Below the pieces are notes generated by a model that was not told the DNA's origin, made no database searches, and was given only the letters and a program-made list of their open reading frames with translations. DNA of 64,000 nt from JAFAFN01 sp963707555 (GTDB taxonomy: Bacteria > Actinomycetota > Acidimicrobiia > Acidimicrobiales > Microtrichaceae): the NCBI GenBank assembly GCA_963707555.1, contig CAVPQM010000021.1, positions 186,001-250,000 on the forward strand, read 5' to 3'. Every line of letters begins with the position of its first letter. Positions within the stretch are counted from its first letter, which is position 1. Shown in pieces: positions 15,718 through 25,788 of this stretch. The translations under genes and the position numbers were made by a program.

Positions 15718-17544
15718 TCACCAGGTGTCGATGTTCGGCCGCCTCGGCCGTGACGGCTCGTGCCCGTCGCCCGGGCGGCGGGCGGTCAGCAGCGTGGTGA
15801 TCCATCGGCGGGAGTCGGCCGGGTCGATCACGTCGTCGAGCTCGAACATGGTCGCCGCGTGCAGCGCACGACCTCGTTCGTAGGCGACCTCGACCATGTG
15901 CTGGTAGGTGCGTTCCCGTTCGTCGTCGTCCTCGATCGCGGCGAGGTCGTCGCGGAACCCGAGGCGCACGGCGCCCTCGAGGCCCATGCCGCCGATCTCA
16001 CCGGTCGGCCAGGCGACGCAGAACAGCGGTGCACGGAAGCTGCCTCCGGCCATGGCCATCGCACCGAGCCCGTAGCCCTTCCGCAGGATGATCGTCCCGA
16101 TCGGCACCTGCAGGTTGGCGCCGGTGACGAACATGCGGCTCACGTGGCGCACCGCGCCCTGCTGCTCGGCGTCGGGCCCGACCATGAAGCCGGGGGTGTC
16201 GCACAGGAAGAGGATCGGCACCGCATGGGCGTCGCAGAGCTGCATGAAGCGGGCGGCCTTGTCGGCGCCGTCGGCGTCGATCGCTCCCGCCAGGTGCATC
16301 GGGTCGTTCGCGACGATGCCGAGTGCCGTGCCCTCGACGCGGGCGAAGGCCGTGACCATGCCCGGCGCCCAGCCGGCGCGCACCTCGAGCACCGAGTCGA
16401 CGTCGGCCAGCAGCGGCAGCACCGTGCGCACGTCGTAGACCTCCCGACGCTGCTCGGGGACCACGTCGCGAAGGGCGAGTTGGTCCGGCGCGGACCACGA
16501 AGCGACCCGACGCGTGGTGAAGAACGACAGGTAGCGCCGTGCGACCTCGACCGCCTCGGCCTCGTCGCTCACCGCGATGTCGACGACGCCGTTCGAGACC
16601 TGCACGTCGAGCGGTCCGATCTGCTCGGGGGTGAAGGCACCCAGCCCGCCGCCCTCGATCATCGCCGGACCGCCCATCGCGATGTTCGAGCCCTCGGTCG
16701 CGATGATCACGTCGCAGCAGCCGAGCAGCGCCGCGTTGCCGGCGAAGCAGCGACCGCTCGCCACGCCGACGAGTGGGACGAGCGCGCTCAGTCGCGCGAA
16801 CAACCGGAACGCCTCGACGTCGAGTCCCGAGACCGTCGGGACGTCGGTGTCACCCGGTCGCCCACCGCCACCCTCGGTGAAGAACACCACCGGCAGTCGT
16901 TCCCGCTCGATGACGTCGAAGAGCCGATCCTTCTTGTGGTGGTTGAAGTAGCCCTGGGTGCCGGCGAGCACCGTGGCGTCATAGGACAACACGGCGGTGC
17001 GCACGCCGTCGACGGTCCCGATACCGGCGACGAGTCCGTCGGCGGGAGTCCGGTCGATCAGGTCCTCGGCGCTGCGGCGGGAGCGCTGGGCGGCGACCAC
17101 CAACGGGCCGTACTCGACGAAGCTGCCCCGGTCGACCAGGTCCGCGATGTTCTCGCGCGCGGTGCGCTGCCCCCGACCCCTGCGTCGTTCGACGGCTGCC
17201 GGTCGTCGTTCGTCGAGCACGCGGAGGTGACGGTCGACGACCTCGGCGACGTCGGCACGTTCGAGGATCCCTGCACGCTCGTGCACCGCTCCATCGGCGG
17301 GAACGGCGGTGACCGCCGGGGCCGGTGACGACCCGAGCTGCTCGGTCCGCACGAGCGGCTGACCTGCGACGACGCTCGCACCGGGAGCGACGAGCGCCGC
17401 CACGATCCGCACGTCCTGGTCGGCGGCGACCGGGTACTCCATCTTCATGGACTCGAGCACCGCCAGGGGTTCGCCGGCGGCGACGGTCTCGCCGACGGAC
17501 GCGACGGACAGGACCGTGCCGTTGATGGGTGCATCGGTCTGCAT
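15718..17544 (-). CDS. Acyl-CoA carboxylase: biotin carrier domain fused to carboxyltransferase
   Basis: A 608-residue protein. Residues 1-70 form a biotinyl domain with the biotin-accepting lysine in ESMKMEYP, preceded by APINGTVLSVASVGETV. A full carboxyltransferase (beta plus alpha crotonase folds) fills ~100-600, with GRCFAGNAALLGCCDVII, GGPAMIEGGGLG, NDPMHLAGAIDADGADKAARF and LCDTPGFMVGP. Such subunits transfer CO2 from carboxybiotin to an acyl-CoA. No biotin carboxylase gene is in the window, so that partner must be encoded elsewhere. The ATG at 17544 overlaps the stop of the DUF2237 gene. The acyl-CoA used cannot be told. Confidence 0.9.
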   Translation of the reverse strand: MQTDAPINGTVLSVASVGETVAAGEPLAVLESMKMEYPVAADQDVRIVAALVAPGASVVAGQPLVRTEQLGSSPAPAVTAVPADGAVHERAGILERADVAEVVDRHLRVLDERRPAAVERRRGRGQRTARENIADLVDRGSFVEYGPLVVAAQRSRRSAEDLIDRTPADGLVAGIGTVDGVRTAVLSYDATVLAGTQGYFNHHKKDRLFDVIERERLPVVFFTEGGGGRPGDTDVPTVSGLDVEAFRLFARLSALVPLVGVASGRCFAGNAALLGCCDVIIATEGSNIAMGGPAMIEGGGLGAFTPEQIGPLDVQVSNGVVDIAVSDEAEAVEVARRYLSFFTTRRVASWSAPDQLALRDVVPEQRREVYDVRTVLPLLADVDSVLEVRAGWAPGMVTAFARVEGTALGIVANDPMHLAGAIDADGADKAARFMQLCDAHAVPILFLCDTPGFMVGPDAEQQGAVRHVSRMFVTGANLQVPIGTIILRKGYGLGAMAMAGGSFRAPLFCVAWPTGEIGGMGLEGAVRLGFRDDLAAIEDDDERERTYQHMVEVAYERGRALHAATMFELDDVIDPADSRRWITTLLTARRPGDGHEPSRPRRPNIDTW

Positions 17545-17951
17545 CAGTCGTCGAGGAATCCGAGGTCGTCGGGAACGTCCACCGCATAGCGCTGCAGCAC
17601 CTCGAGGGGCACGATGTCGAGGCACCGGACGTGCGTCGACGCCAGGACCACCGGGGCCGCCGCGCCGTCGTCGTGGGCACGCAACCAGTTCGCGGCGGTG
17701 ACGCACCAGCGGTCCCCGGGGACCAGGCCCGGGAACCGGAACTGCGGCATCGGGGTGGACAGGTCGTTGCCGATGCTGCGTTGGTGCTCCAGGAACTCGG
17801 CGCTCACGACCGCACAGATCGTGTGACTGCCCAGGTCCTCCGGGCCGGTGCTGCAGCAGCCGTCGCGGTAGAAGCCGGTCATCGGCTCGGTGCCGCACGG
17901 CTGCAGCGCTGCGCCGAGGACGTTCGACTCGTGCTGGTCGGGGAGGGACAT
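17544..17951 (-). CDS. DUF2237 family protein
   Basis: A 135-residue protein with nearly the whole DUF2237 consensus: NVLGAALQPCGTEPMTGFYR, then DGCCSTGPEDLGSHTICAVV, GNDLSTPMPQFRFPGLVPGD and RWCVTAANW. Conserved cysteines suggest a metal or redox site, but no activity is known for the family. AATACT lies 6 nt upstream of the ATG, so it begins a leaderless transcript that continues into the fused carboxylase (overlap TGATG). The tight coupling is the only functional hint. Confidence 0.88.
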   Translation of the reverse strand: MSLPDQHESNVLGAALQPCGTEPMTGFYRDGCCSTGPEDLGSHTICAVVSAEFLEHQRSIGNDLSTPMPQFRFPGLVPGDRWCVTAANWLRAHDDGAAAPVVLASTHVRCLDIVPLEVLQRYAVDVPDDLGFLDD

Positions 17952-17957
17952 CACCCG

Positions 17958-17963
17958 AGTATT
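17958..17963 (-). promoter_or_regulatory. Probable -10 element for the DUF2237-carboxylase transcript (leaderless)
   Basis: AATACT on the minus strand ends 6 nt before the ATG at 17951. It is one of the best matches to TAnnnT-type promoters here. Confidence 0.45.
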
Positions 17964-18051
17964 GCCGTCCGACGCCGCGGACCGAGGCCGGCGCAGAACA
18001 GAGTCGACCGCACACCGGGACCGGGGCACTCGGCGGTGAGCTCAGCGGGCG

Positions 18052-19344
18052 TCAGCTCCGTCGGGCGTTGTCGAGTCGAGCGAGCGCCTCGTGGTGGACC
18101 GCACCACCGCCGGTGCTGAGCGCGACGGCCCGTTCGAGCACCTGGACGTCGTAGGGGTGCAGGGCAGCGAAGTCGAGCAGCTCCCGTGCACCGCCGCCGT
18201 CGAGCAGCGATTCGCGGAGGCACACGTCGATCACGTGGCGGAGGTCCGTCGCGAACGGGGCGTCGCTCTCGGGCAGCAACGAGCCCCGGTACGCCCCCGT
18301 CGCGGACCGCAGGTCGCCGGCCTCGAGGTGGTGACGGACCTGCAGCACGTCGATCTCGACGGGCACCGTGAGGCGGTAGGGCCGGGAGGCGATCGCCCCG
18401 CCGAGCAGCTTGCGCAGCTGCGACAGGTCGGCCTTGGTGGTCGCGGGGCTCACGGGACGATCGCCGTAGACGAGGCCCTGGAGCCGGTCGAGCGAGCAGG
18501 GGCCCTCGACCGCGAGCGCCACGAGCAGCTCGATCTGTCGATGCCCGATGCGCAGCGGTCGCCCGCCGAACGTGGCCACCGCCCCACCCAGCACCGACAG
18601 GTGCAGTGTGGGTGACGTGGTCGGGGTCTCCGCGCCGAACGCCGGGGCCCGGCCGTTGCTCGCAGCGCGGCCCGTGTCGATCGTGGGACGCCCACCGTTC
18701 GTGTCGGCAGGACTGCCGAACGGTGTGGTGGCGGCGAGCTCACCCGGCAGGTGTTCGGCGACGAGCCGACCGAGGGTTGCGACGGTGATCTCCGCCAGCG
18801 GCGACGCGGTGTCCCAGCGACCCGACAGGTCGATGACCCCGTGGCAGTGCCCGCCGCGGTCGATGACGGGAGCCGACCAGCACGACCAGTCACGGACCGC
18901 GTCGCACCAGTGCTCGGCCGAGAAGACGGTCGACACCGCGCCGGTGCGCAACGCCAGGCCGAGTGCGTTCGTGCCGGCGGAGGCCTCGTCCCAGCGTCCG
19001 CCGGGCACGAACCCGACCCGTTCCGCGGAGCGGCGCATCGATGGTCCCCCGGCACTCCAGAGGATCCGGCCCTGGTCGTCGGTGACCGCGGCGACCATGT
19101 CGCCGGCGGACGCGGCGCGTGTGAGCTGCTCCTCGAGATCGACTCCGGAGCGTCGGATCGGCGAGGCGTCCCAGCGTTCCCGGGCCTCGGGCGGCTCCAG
19201 GTCGACCGGGGCGGCGTCGGTCCTGGCGCTCAGCACGGGAGCGCAGCGCGACCAGGAGTCGCCGATCGGGCCGACGGGCGACCCGCCGTGTGCCCGCGTC
19301 GACTCGATGAGATCTCGTCGTCGCCGGAGCTGGTTGTCGACCAC
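18052..19344 (-). CDS. GAF-domain transcriptional regulator with OmpR-like winged-helix output
   Basis: About 430 residues from the GTG at 19344. An N-terminal segment ending in IGDSWSRCAPVLS leads into a GAF domain (~85-240: VAAVTDDQGRILWSAGG, ASAGTNALGLALRTG, WSCWSAPVIDRGG). After a linker comes an OmpR/BTAD-type winged helix (~270-420: LSVLGGAVATFGGRPLRIGH, RQIELLVALA, LSQLRKLLGGAIASRPYRL). The layout matches regulators found beside aldehyde dehydrogenases in actinobacteria; no AAA+ domain is present, so it is not a sigma-54 activator. It is divergent from the aldehyde dehydrogenase. The exact start is uncertain. Confidence 0.8.
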   Translation of the reverse strand: MVDNQLRRRRDLIESTRAHGGSPVGPIGDSWSRCAPVLSARTDAAPVDLEPPEARERWDASPIRRSGVDLEEQLTRAASAGDMVAAVTDDQGRILWSAGGPSMRRSAERVGFVPGGRWDEASAGTNALGLALRTGAVSTVFSAEHWCDAVRDWSCWSAPVIDRGGHCHGVIDLSGRWDTASPLAEITVATLGRLVAEHLPGELAATTPFGSPADTNGGRPTIDTGRAASNGRAPAFGAETPTTSPTLHLSVLGGAVATFGGRPLRIGHRQIELLVALAVEGPCSLDRLQGLVYGDRPVSPATTKADLSQLRKLLGGAIASRPYRLTVPVEIDVLQVRHHLEAGDLRSATGAYRGSLLPESDAPFATDLRHVIDVCLRESLLDGGGARELLDFAALHPYDVQVLERAVALSTGGGAVHHEALARLDNARRS

Positions 19345-19389
19345 GGCGCCCCCCGGGCTCCTCGTGGACTGCTGGGTCGTCCTCGACGA

Positions 19390-19408
19390 CCAACCTTCTC
19401 CCAACCTT
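19390..19408. promoter_or_regulatory. Direct repeat, candidate binding site for the GAF regulator
   Basis: CCAACCTT occurs at 19390-19397 and again at 19401-19408. The 11-bp phase is one helical turn. It lies between the divergent regulator and aldehyde dehydrogenase starts. Confidence 0.45.
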
Positions 19409-19473
19409 AGGTCCCCGATGATGCAGGGGAGCGGTCGCGCAGGGGGTGCGGTCGACGGACGAGGAGACACGAC

Positions 19474-20992
<1,519 letters not shown>

Positions 20993-20994
20993 CC

Positions 20995-21372
20995 ATGGAC
21001 CGGGTCGTCAGCCGGGTCGACGCCACCGACGAGGCGATCGCGCTGATCGACTCGTTGGTGGAGCGGCACGGGCCGGTGATGTTCCATCAGTCCGGCGGCT
21101 GCTGTGACGGCAGCAGCCCGATGTGCTTCCCGCAGGGTGAGTTCCGCGTGGGCGCCGCCGACGTGCTGCTCGGCCAGGTGGGCGGCGCGCCGTTCCACAT
21201 GAGCGCCGCGCAATTCGAGCTCTGGGAGCACACCCATCTCACCCTCGACGTCGTGCCCGGGCGCGGCGCAGGGTTCTCCCTCGAAGCGCCCGACGGTGTG
21301 CGCTTCCTGATCCGGTCGCGGCTCTTCAACGACGAGGAGCTCGCCGACCTGCCGGCGGTCACCCACGGGTGA
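20995..21372 (+). CDS. DUF779 domain protein
   Basis: A 125-residue protein with the DUF779 hallmark FHQSGGCCDGSSPMCFPQGE (residues ~27-46) and a conserved HLTLDVVPGRGAGFSLE. The clustered cysteines suggest a metal site. DUF779 genes habitually follow aldehyde dehydrogenase genes and are presumed accessory, but their biochemistry is unknown. It starts 2 nt after the aldehyde dehydrogenase stop, so co-expression is near certain. Confidence 0.9.
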   Translation: MDRVVSRVDATDEAIALIDSLVERHGPVMFHQSGGCCDGSSPMCFPQGEFRVGAADVLLGQVGGAPFHMSAAQFELWEHTHLTLDVVPGRGAGFSLEAPDGVRFLIRSRLFNDEELADLPAVTHG

Positions 21373-21517
21373 CCACCGGAGCGAGCGGGCAACGTCCCGC
21401 AACTCCGCCTCCGGGCGAGCCCTGACGTCCCATCGCGTGGCCCATCCTTCCCTCCTCTCCCTCCGGGTCGCGCGATGGGGCATGGGGCGCTCCGGCGCAG
21501 TCGAGCGCGAGTCGGCT

Positions 21518-21596
21518 CGGAACGCGATCGACGGCGCGAGTGGCCCGGAACGCGATCGACGGCGCGTGCCGGCCCGGGAACGCGATTGACGGCCCG
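21518..21596 (+). repeat. Three degenerate tandem copies of a ~29-bp GC-rich unit
   Basis: The core GGAACGCGATCGACGGCGCG appears at about 21519 and 21547 and, with changes, at 21577. It fills the spacer before the thioesterase gene. No coding or operator role is evident. Confidence 0.7.
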
Positions 21597-21621
21597 GGCG
21601 CCGACGGCGAGCGTGGGCCCC

Positions 21622-22495
21622 GTGGGGAGCTTCTTCGAAGAGAGCACGCAGGTCGCCAGGGCAGAGGACGGGACCTACGTCGGGTCGATCGACGAGGGCT
21701 GGAACCTCCGCCCGCTGCCGCAGGGCGGCATCGTCACCGCACTCGCGTTGCGGGCGATGGAGGCCGAGCTCGACGACGCCGGCCAGCGGCTGCGCACCCT
21801 GCACACCACCTTCGTGGCCCAGGTGCCGCACGGACCGGTCGACATCGACGTCGAGGCGCTGCGTCGGGGTCGGTCGATGTCGCATCTGCGGGCCGAGGTC
21901 CGTCCGGCGGGGGCGGCACGCGGCCACGTGACGACGGCTGTGTTCGGTTCGCCGCGGCGGGGCTTCGAGTTCACCGACGCGGTGTGCCCATCGGACCTGC
22001 CGGGGCCCGACGACTGCCCGTCCTTCCGCGACCCGCTGCCCGACGAGGTCGAGGCGTTCGAGCCGATGCCGTTCTGGGACCACGTCGACGGCCGCCCTGC
22101 GCTGGGTCATCCGTTCTGGGAGCACTACGTCCCGGAGCGTGCCGAGCGGGCGGGCTGGTACCGCTTCGACGAGGCACCGGTGCGCGACGACGGTACGGTC
22201 GACCCGCTGTCGCTGGTCGTGCTGGCCGACTTCATGCCCGGGGCGGTCGGTGAGCGCACCGGCGGCAGCGGTCCGTCCGCACAGCCGTGGTTCGGTCCGA
22301 GCGTCGACCTGACGGTGCACCTGCTGGCGCCGTGCCGGTCGGAGTGGGTGCTGTGCCACAACACCGCCCGACATGCGGGTGACGGCTACGCCTCGGCGGA
22401 CATGGCGATCTGGGACTGCGGCCCCACGGGCGCGGCTGAGCCCGACGCTGGTCGCCCACGCGACCCAGCTGTTCTTCTTCTCGTTCCTGGACTGA
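21622..22495 (+). CDS. Acyl-CoA thioesterase family protein (frameshifted near the 3' end)
   Basis: A double-hotdog thioesterase-like protein of about 290 residues after repair. It opens with VGSFFEESTQVARAEDGTY, followed by GWNLRPLPQGGIVTALALRA and RTLHTTFVAQVPHGPVDIDV. The second hotdog has FGPSVDLTVHLLAP and DGYASADMAIWD. One extra base near 22432 breaks the frame just before the conserved end LVAHATQLFFFSF; removing it gives a stop at 22495. TesB-like enzymes hydrolyse acyl-CoA to acid and CoA. The start is one of two GTG codons (21613 or 21622); neither has a clear ribosome binding site. Confidence 0.75.
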
Positions 22496-22636
22496 GCGGC
22501 AGCCGGCACGAGCACGAGCGTCCTCGGCCAGGACCGGGATCGTCGGCCTCGAGCTCGGTTCGTCGCGTCCTCAGGGCGGTCTCGAGAGTCGGTCCGAGAT
22601 CGGCCGGTCCCGAACACTCGGCAGTCGGTCGTGGGT

Positions 22637-23955
22637 TCAGCCGTCGAGGCCGAGGGTGAGCGGGCGGGCCACGCCGTGGCGTTGTGAGTGGAGCACGTCG
22701 CCGTCGGGGTTGGTGATGATGAACCCCTGGTCCAGGTGATGGGTGTCGGGATCCGGTTGCACGGACCAGCCGTCGGAGTGCCACAGGTCGTGGTGGAAGC
22801 TGCAGGCCGGCAACCCGTTGACCAGGTCGGTCGGTCCGTCGTGTTCCCAGTGCTCGACGTGATGGATCTCACACCACTCCCAGGGGAGCGGACACCCGGG
22901 ATGACCACAGCCGCCATCGCGGACCATGATCGCCCGCTTCTGGCCGGGCGTGTACAAGCGCTTGCCCAGCCCCATGTCGAGGGGCACGCCGAGGTTGTCG
23001 ACCACCACCGGCGTGAAGATCGCAGTGCACAAGAGACGCCGGATGGTGCCGTCCTGCAACCGCACCCCGTCCGGAGTCCACGCTTCCAGCGGCCCGGACG
23101 CCGGGACGATCAAGGTCACGTCGGTGACCGGCATCTTCGGGTTCGCGCGAGCGACCATCCCCTTGCCGATCAACTCAACCATCGCGTCGGCGAGCAGCAG
23201 GCTGCGCTGCGGGTACTCGGCGAAGGTCTGATCGTGCTCACACGCCGACCCGCCGTCAGCGCCTGCGTCGCCGTCGGTGGCGCCGTCGGCTGAGCCGTGC
23301 TCGGTGCCGCTGCCCTCGGCGTCGGGGTGTGGTCGGCGGGTCTGGTGACGCCACTGACGCTCACCCTCACGCAGCAGCGACGCCCGCACCTTCGCCGCGG
23401 AGGCTCCGTAGAGGTCGATGTCCAAGTGCAGGGCGCCGTCGAGGCCGTCGGTCATCCGCAACCGGTTCTGCGGCTCACCCAAGGGCCCAGGCCCGGGGCC
23501 GTCCTGATCGGCGAGCGAGATCAGGCCGCGCACCGTGTGTGCCCACGCCTCGAAACGCTCGACCAGCGCGAGCTCGATGAAGCGTGGCTGCAGCTCGACC
23601 ATGATCGATTCGACCCGAGGCACACACAGCCGAACCAACAACGCCGCGTGATCGAAGGAGATCACCCCCAACTCGAGTGCCTCGGCGATCTCGGGCAGGA
23701 CACGTAGCTTCTTCGCCGTCGCGACCTGTTCGGCCGCCGTCGCAGCAGCGACGTGATGCGTGTGGCCGAGGTAGGCCTTCAACCGGAGCCCGGCCTTGCG
23801 TTCGGTGACCGCCCGATGATGCGTTTCGGCGAGCAACGCCATGCGCGTGCGTCGAGCGCCGTTGGGATGCTTCGAGGTACGTCCAGAGCGGACAACAACT
23901 CGTCGTCGGACGCCAACAGCGGGTCGAGCGGCGGTGCACCCGACAGTGCGTGCAC
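22637..23955 (-). CDS. DUF222/HNH endonuclease domain protein (frameshifted)
   Basis: A DUF222 helical region (LLAETHHRAVTERKAGLRLK ... LGVISFDHAALLVRL) is followed by an acidic linker and a C-terminal HNH nuclease motif. The motif is GCGHPGCPLPWEWCEIHHVEHW...NGLPACSFHHDLWH, with the expected Cys pairs and the HH catalytic core. The N-terminal ~35 codons lie in other frames and need two single-base removals near 23845-23880. These multi-copy actinobacterial genes are often linked with mobile DNA, and their role is unresolved. The start near 23955 (GTG) is a guess. Confidence 0.72.
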
Positions 23956-24244
23956 CCGAGTGCGGTGACCCGGGTGGACCGGGTGGTGGATGATCGAGCA
24001 GCGACACGAGCGCGCCTCCCCCAGGAGATGACCAATCAGCAGTGTCACGGCGAGTCGGTGACACGACGACCGGACGCTCAACACCACCGAACGAGTCGGC
24101 GGTCTGGAGAAGTGAACGACCTGGAGCCCACCCTACGAAGGGGGTGTGACAACGTGAGTGGGTGGGTCGGGGAGCGGGACGCCCGTTTCGGTGACACTCG
24201 AATCGGACCTGTTGCCGGATGCTGCTTCCGGGCACAGTTGTCGC

Positions 24245-24535
24245 ATGGCACGGCTCGGACATCCCGTCTTCGAACAGATCGTCGACTCGCTCGATGTCGC
24301 AGCGGGAGCGACGATCGCTGACCTCGGTTGCGGTGACGGGTCGGCGCTTCACGCACTGCGGCGTCGTGAGCCCGACCTGAGGCTCATCGGTCTCGATGTC
24401 AGCGTCGACGCCGCTCTCTGTTCGGGCGTCGGCGATCTCTCGTCCGATGAGTCGCAGGCACCCCGGTACGGCCGGACCAGCGTCCCGGATCAGGAGAGCG
24501 GTCGACGTTGCACGTCGTGGTCGCCGTCGCCGTAG
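24245..24535 (+). pseudogene. Truncated SAM-dependent methyltransferase
   Basis: MARLGHPVFEQIVDSLDVAA leads into motif I (ADLGCGDGSALHALRR) and motif II (LRLIGLDVS). Homology ends at about residue 57, and the rest is not methyltransferase sequence. The remaining ~200 residues of a normal enzyme are missing. The tail overlaps the 3' end of the winged-helix gene on the other strand, as if a deletion joined the two. It is unlikely to be active. Confidence 0.6.
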
Positions 24536-25601
24536 CGGAACATCACGAACCGTGCGGCCTCGTCCTCGACCTCGGACTGGTCCGACGACGACAGCGGCAA
24601 GTGCTCGACCACGATCCGGGTCGGGCCCTTCGGTCCGCCGATCGGCTCGGGGTGCCACACCGCCTGCACCGTGCCGTCGACCAGCACGGTGCCCTTCACC
24701 GGTCCGACCGCGTCGGCGAAGCGTCGTGACTCGTCGCTGCCGAACCTGGTGCGCACGGCGTGGGAGAGCAGCAGGTTGTCGTACTCCGGCAGGAACCGCA
24801 CCGGGGCAGGGGTGTCGGCCGGCGGACGGGGCGCGTCGGGAAGATCGATCAGCTCGACGCCGGTCGCGCTGGCGAACACGCGGAGCTGGTCGCGGTTGCG
24901 CTCGACCACCTCACGGAGTCCCGTGAGCCGTGTGAACGTGGAGAAGTCGGCCACGGACGCCGGCCCGTAGGCCGCGAGATAGCGGAACAGCAGATCGTCG
25001 ATGCTGCGGGAGGTGTCGAGCGCCCGGCCGGTCCACGCGTCGAGGGGCGTCGAGGTGACCTGCAGGGTCTTGCCCCACACACCGCGGGGCGGGATCTGCA
25101 CCAACGGGAGGTGGCAGCGACACGCATAGGCGAGCGCGGCTGCGTCGTGTTCGGGGAACCGTTCGGCGAGCACCGCCCGCAGCGCGCGGGCCGCCATGGG
25201 TCTCGAGGCGAGCTCGGTGCGGGCGAACGAGAGCACCGGTGCCAGATCGACACCGACGAGCAGGGGAGCGAACTCGCTGTGTCGCAGGATCTCCTGGTCC
25301 ATGACCGGCTGTGTCACCGGGCGCATCCAGGCACGCGTCGCGTGTGCTGAGCAGGTGGATCGTGCCGCGCATGACCACGATCCGGACCGCCTCCCTCGCC
25401 TCGATCAGTCGTCCGACCACGTCGGGGTCGAAGTCGTCCAGTCGTGACCACAGCGCGGTGTACGGATCGAGCGGGACCTGTGCCTGGAGACCGACGAGGT
25501 GTTCGATCGCGTCGATCGGTTCCACCGTCGGCGCGGGCCAGGAGGAACTGGCGGGCGAGCGTCGCACGATTCGCCGAACGGTCGTCGAGGACCTCGGTCA
25601 C
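24490..25601 (-). CDS. Winged-helix DNA-binding (HTH_42/AlkZ-like) protein with two frameshifts
   Basis: Joined in order, the pieces give a full-length (~370-residue) HTH_42 protein: RSANRATLARQFLLAR, then VEPIDAIEHLVGLQAQVPLD, LIEAREAVRIVVMRGTIHLL, the winged helices and VRFLPEYDNLLLSHA near the C-terminus. The family includes the AlkZ/AlkX crosslink glycosylases; the catalytic QxQ/QxD motif of that class may correspond to GLQAQ. Single extra bases near 25540 and 25315 break the frame, and removing each restores conserved sequence. Whether it acts as a glycosylase or as a DNA-binding protein is not decided. Confidence 0.72.
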
Positions 25602-25653
25602 GCCACCTGTTCTAGCAACGGTGCTGGAGCAAGGCGGCTACTCAGTGCATGAT

Positions 25654-25666
25654 AGGTGCGCTTACC
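25654..25666 (+). promoter_or_regulatory. Candidate iron-responsive operator upstream of the FecCDE genes
   Basis: AGGTGCGCTTACC, with arms GGT/ACC, shares AGGTnCGCTTAC with the motif before the binding-protein gene at 3312-3325. It lies about 120 bp before the permease start. Confidence 0.35.
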
Positions 25667-25788
25667 AGCCGCTATCCCCCTGATGGAGTCCCCCGTGCCA
25701 CCCACCGCTGTTCGTCGACGTGGACCAGACCCGTCGACCGGGTCGTGAAGGAGCGGGGCCCGAGCGCTGCCGGACGAGGTCGGCGCAG

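Noticed and set aside
15704..15720. TGAGG/CCTCA hairpin between the SEC-C and carboxylase genes as terminator
   Set aside because: The stem is only 5 bp, includes the carboxylase stop codon and has no T-tract; chance is likely in DNA this GC-rich.
21518..21596. CRISPR array
   Set aside because: Only three degenerate copies with 7-10 nt between cores, no spacers of normal length and no cas genes in the window.
22637..23955. Group I/II intron homing endonuclease or intein from the HNH motif
   Set aside because: The DUF222 N-terminal region identifies the common free-standing actinobacterial family. There is no host gene interruption around it.
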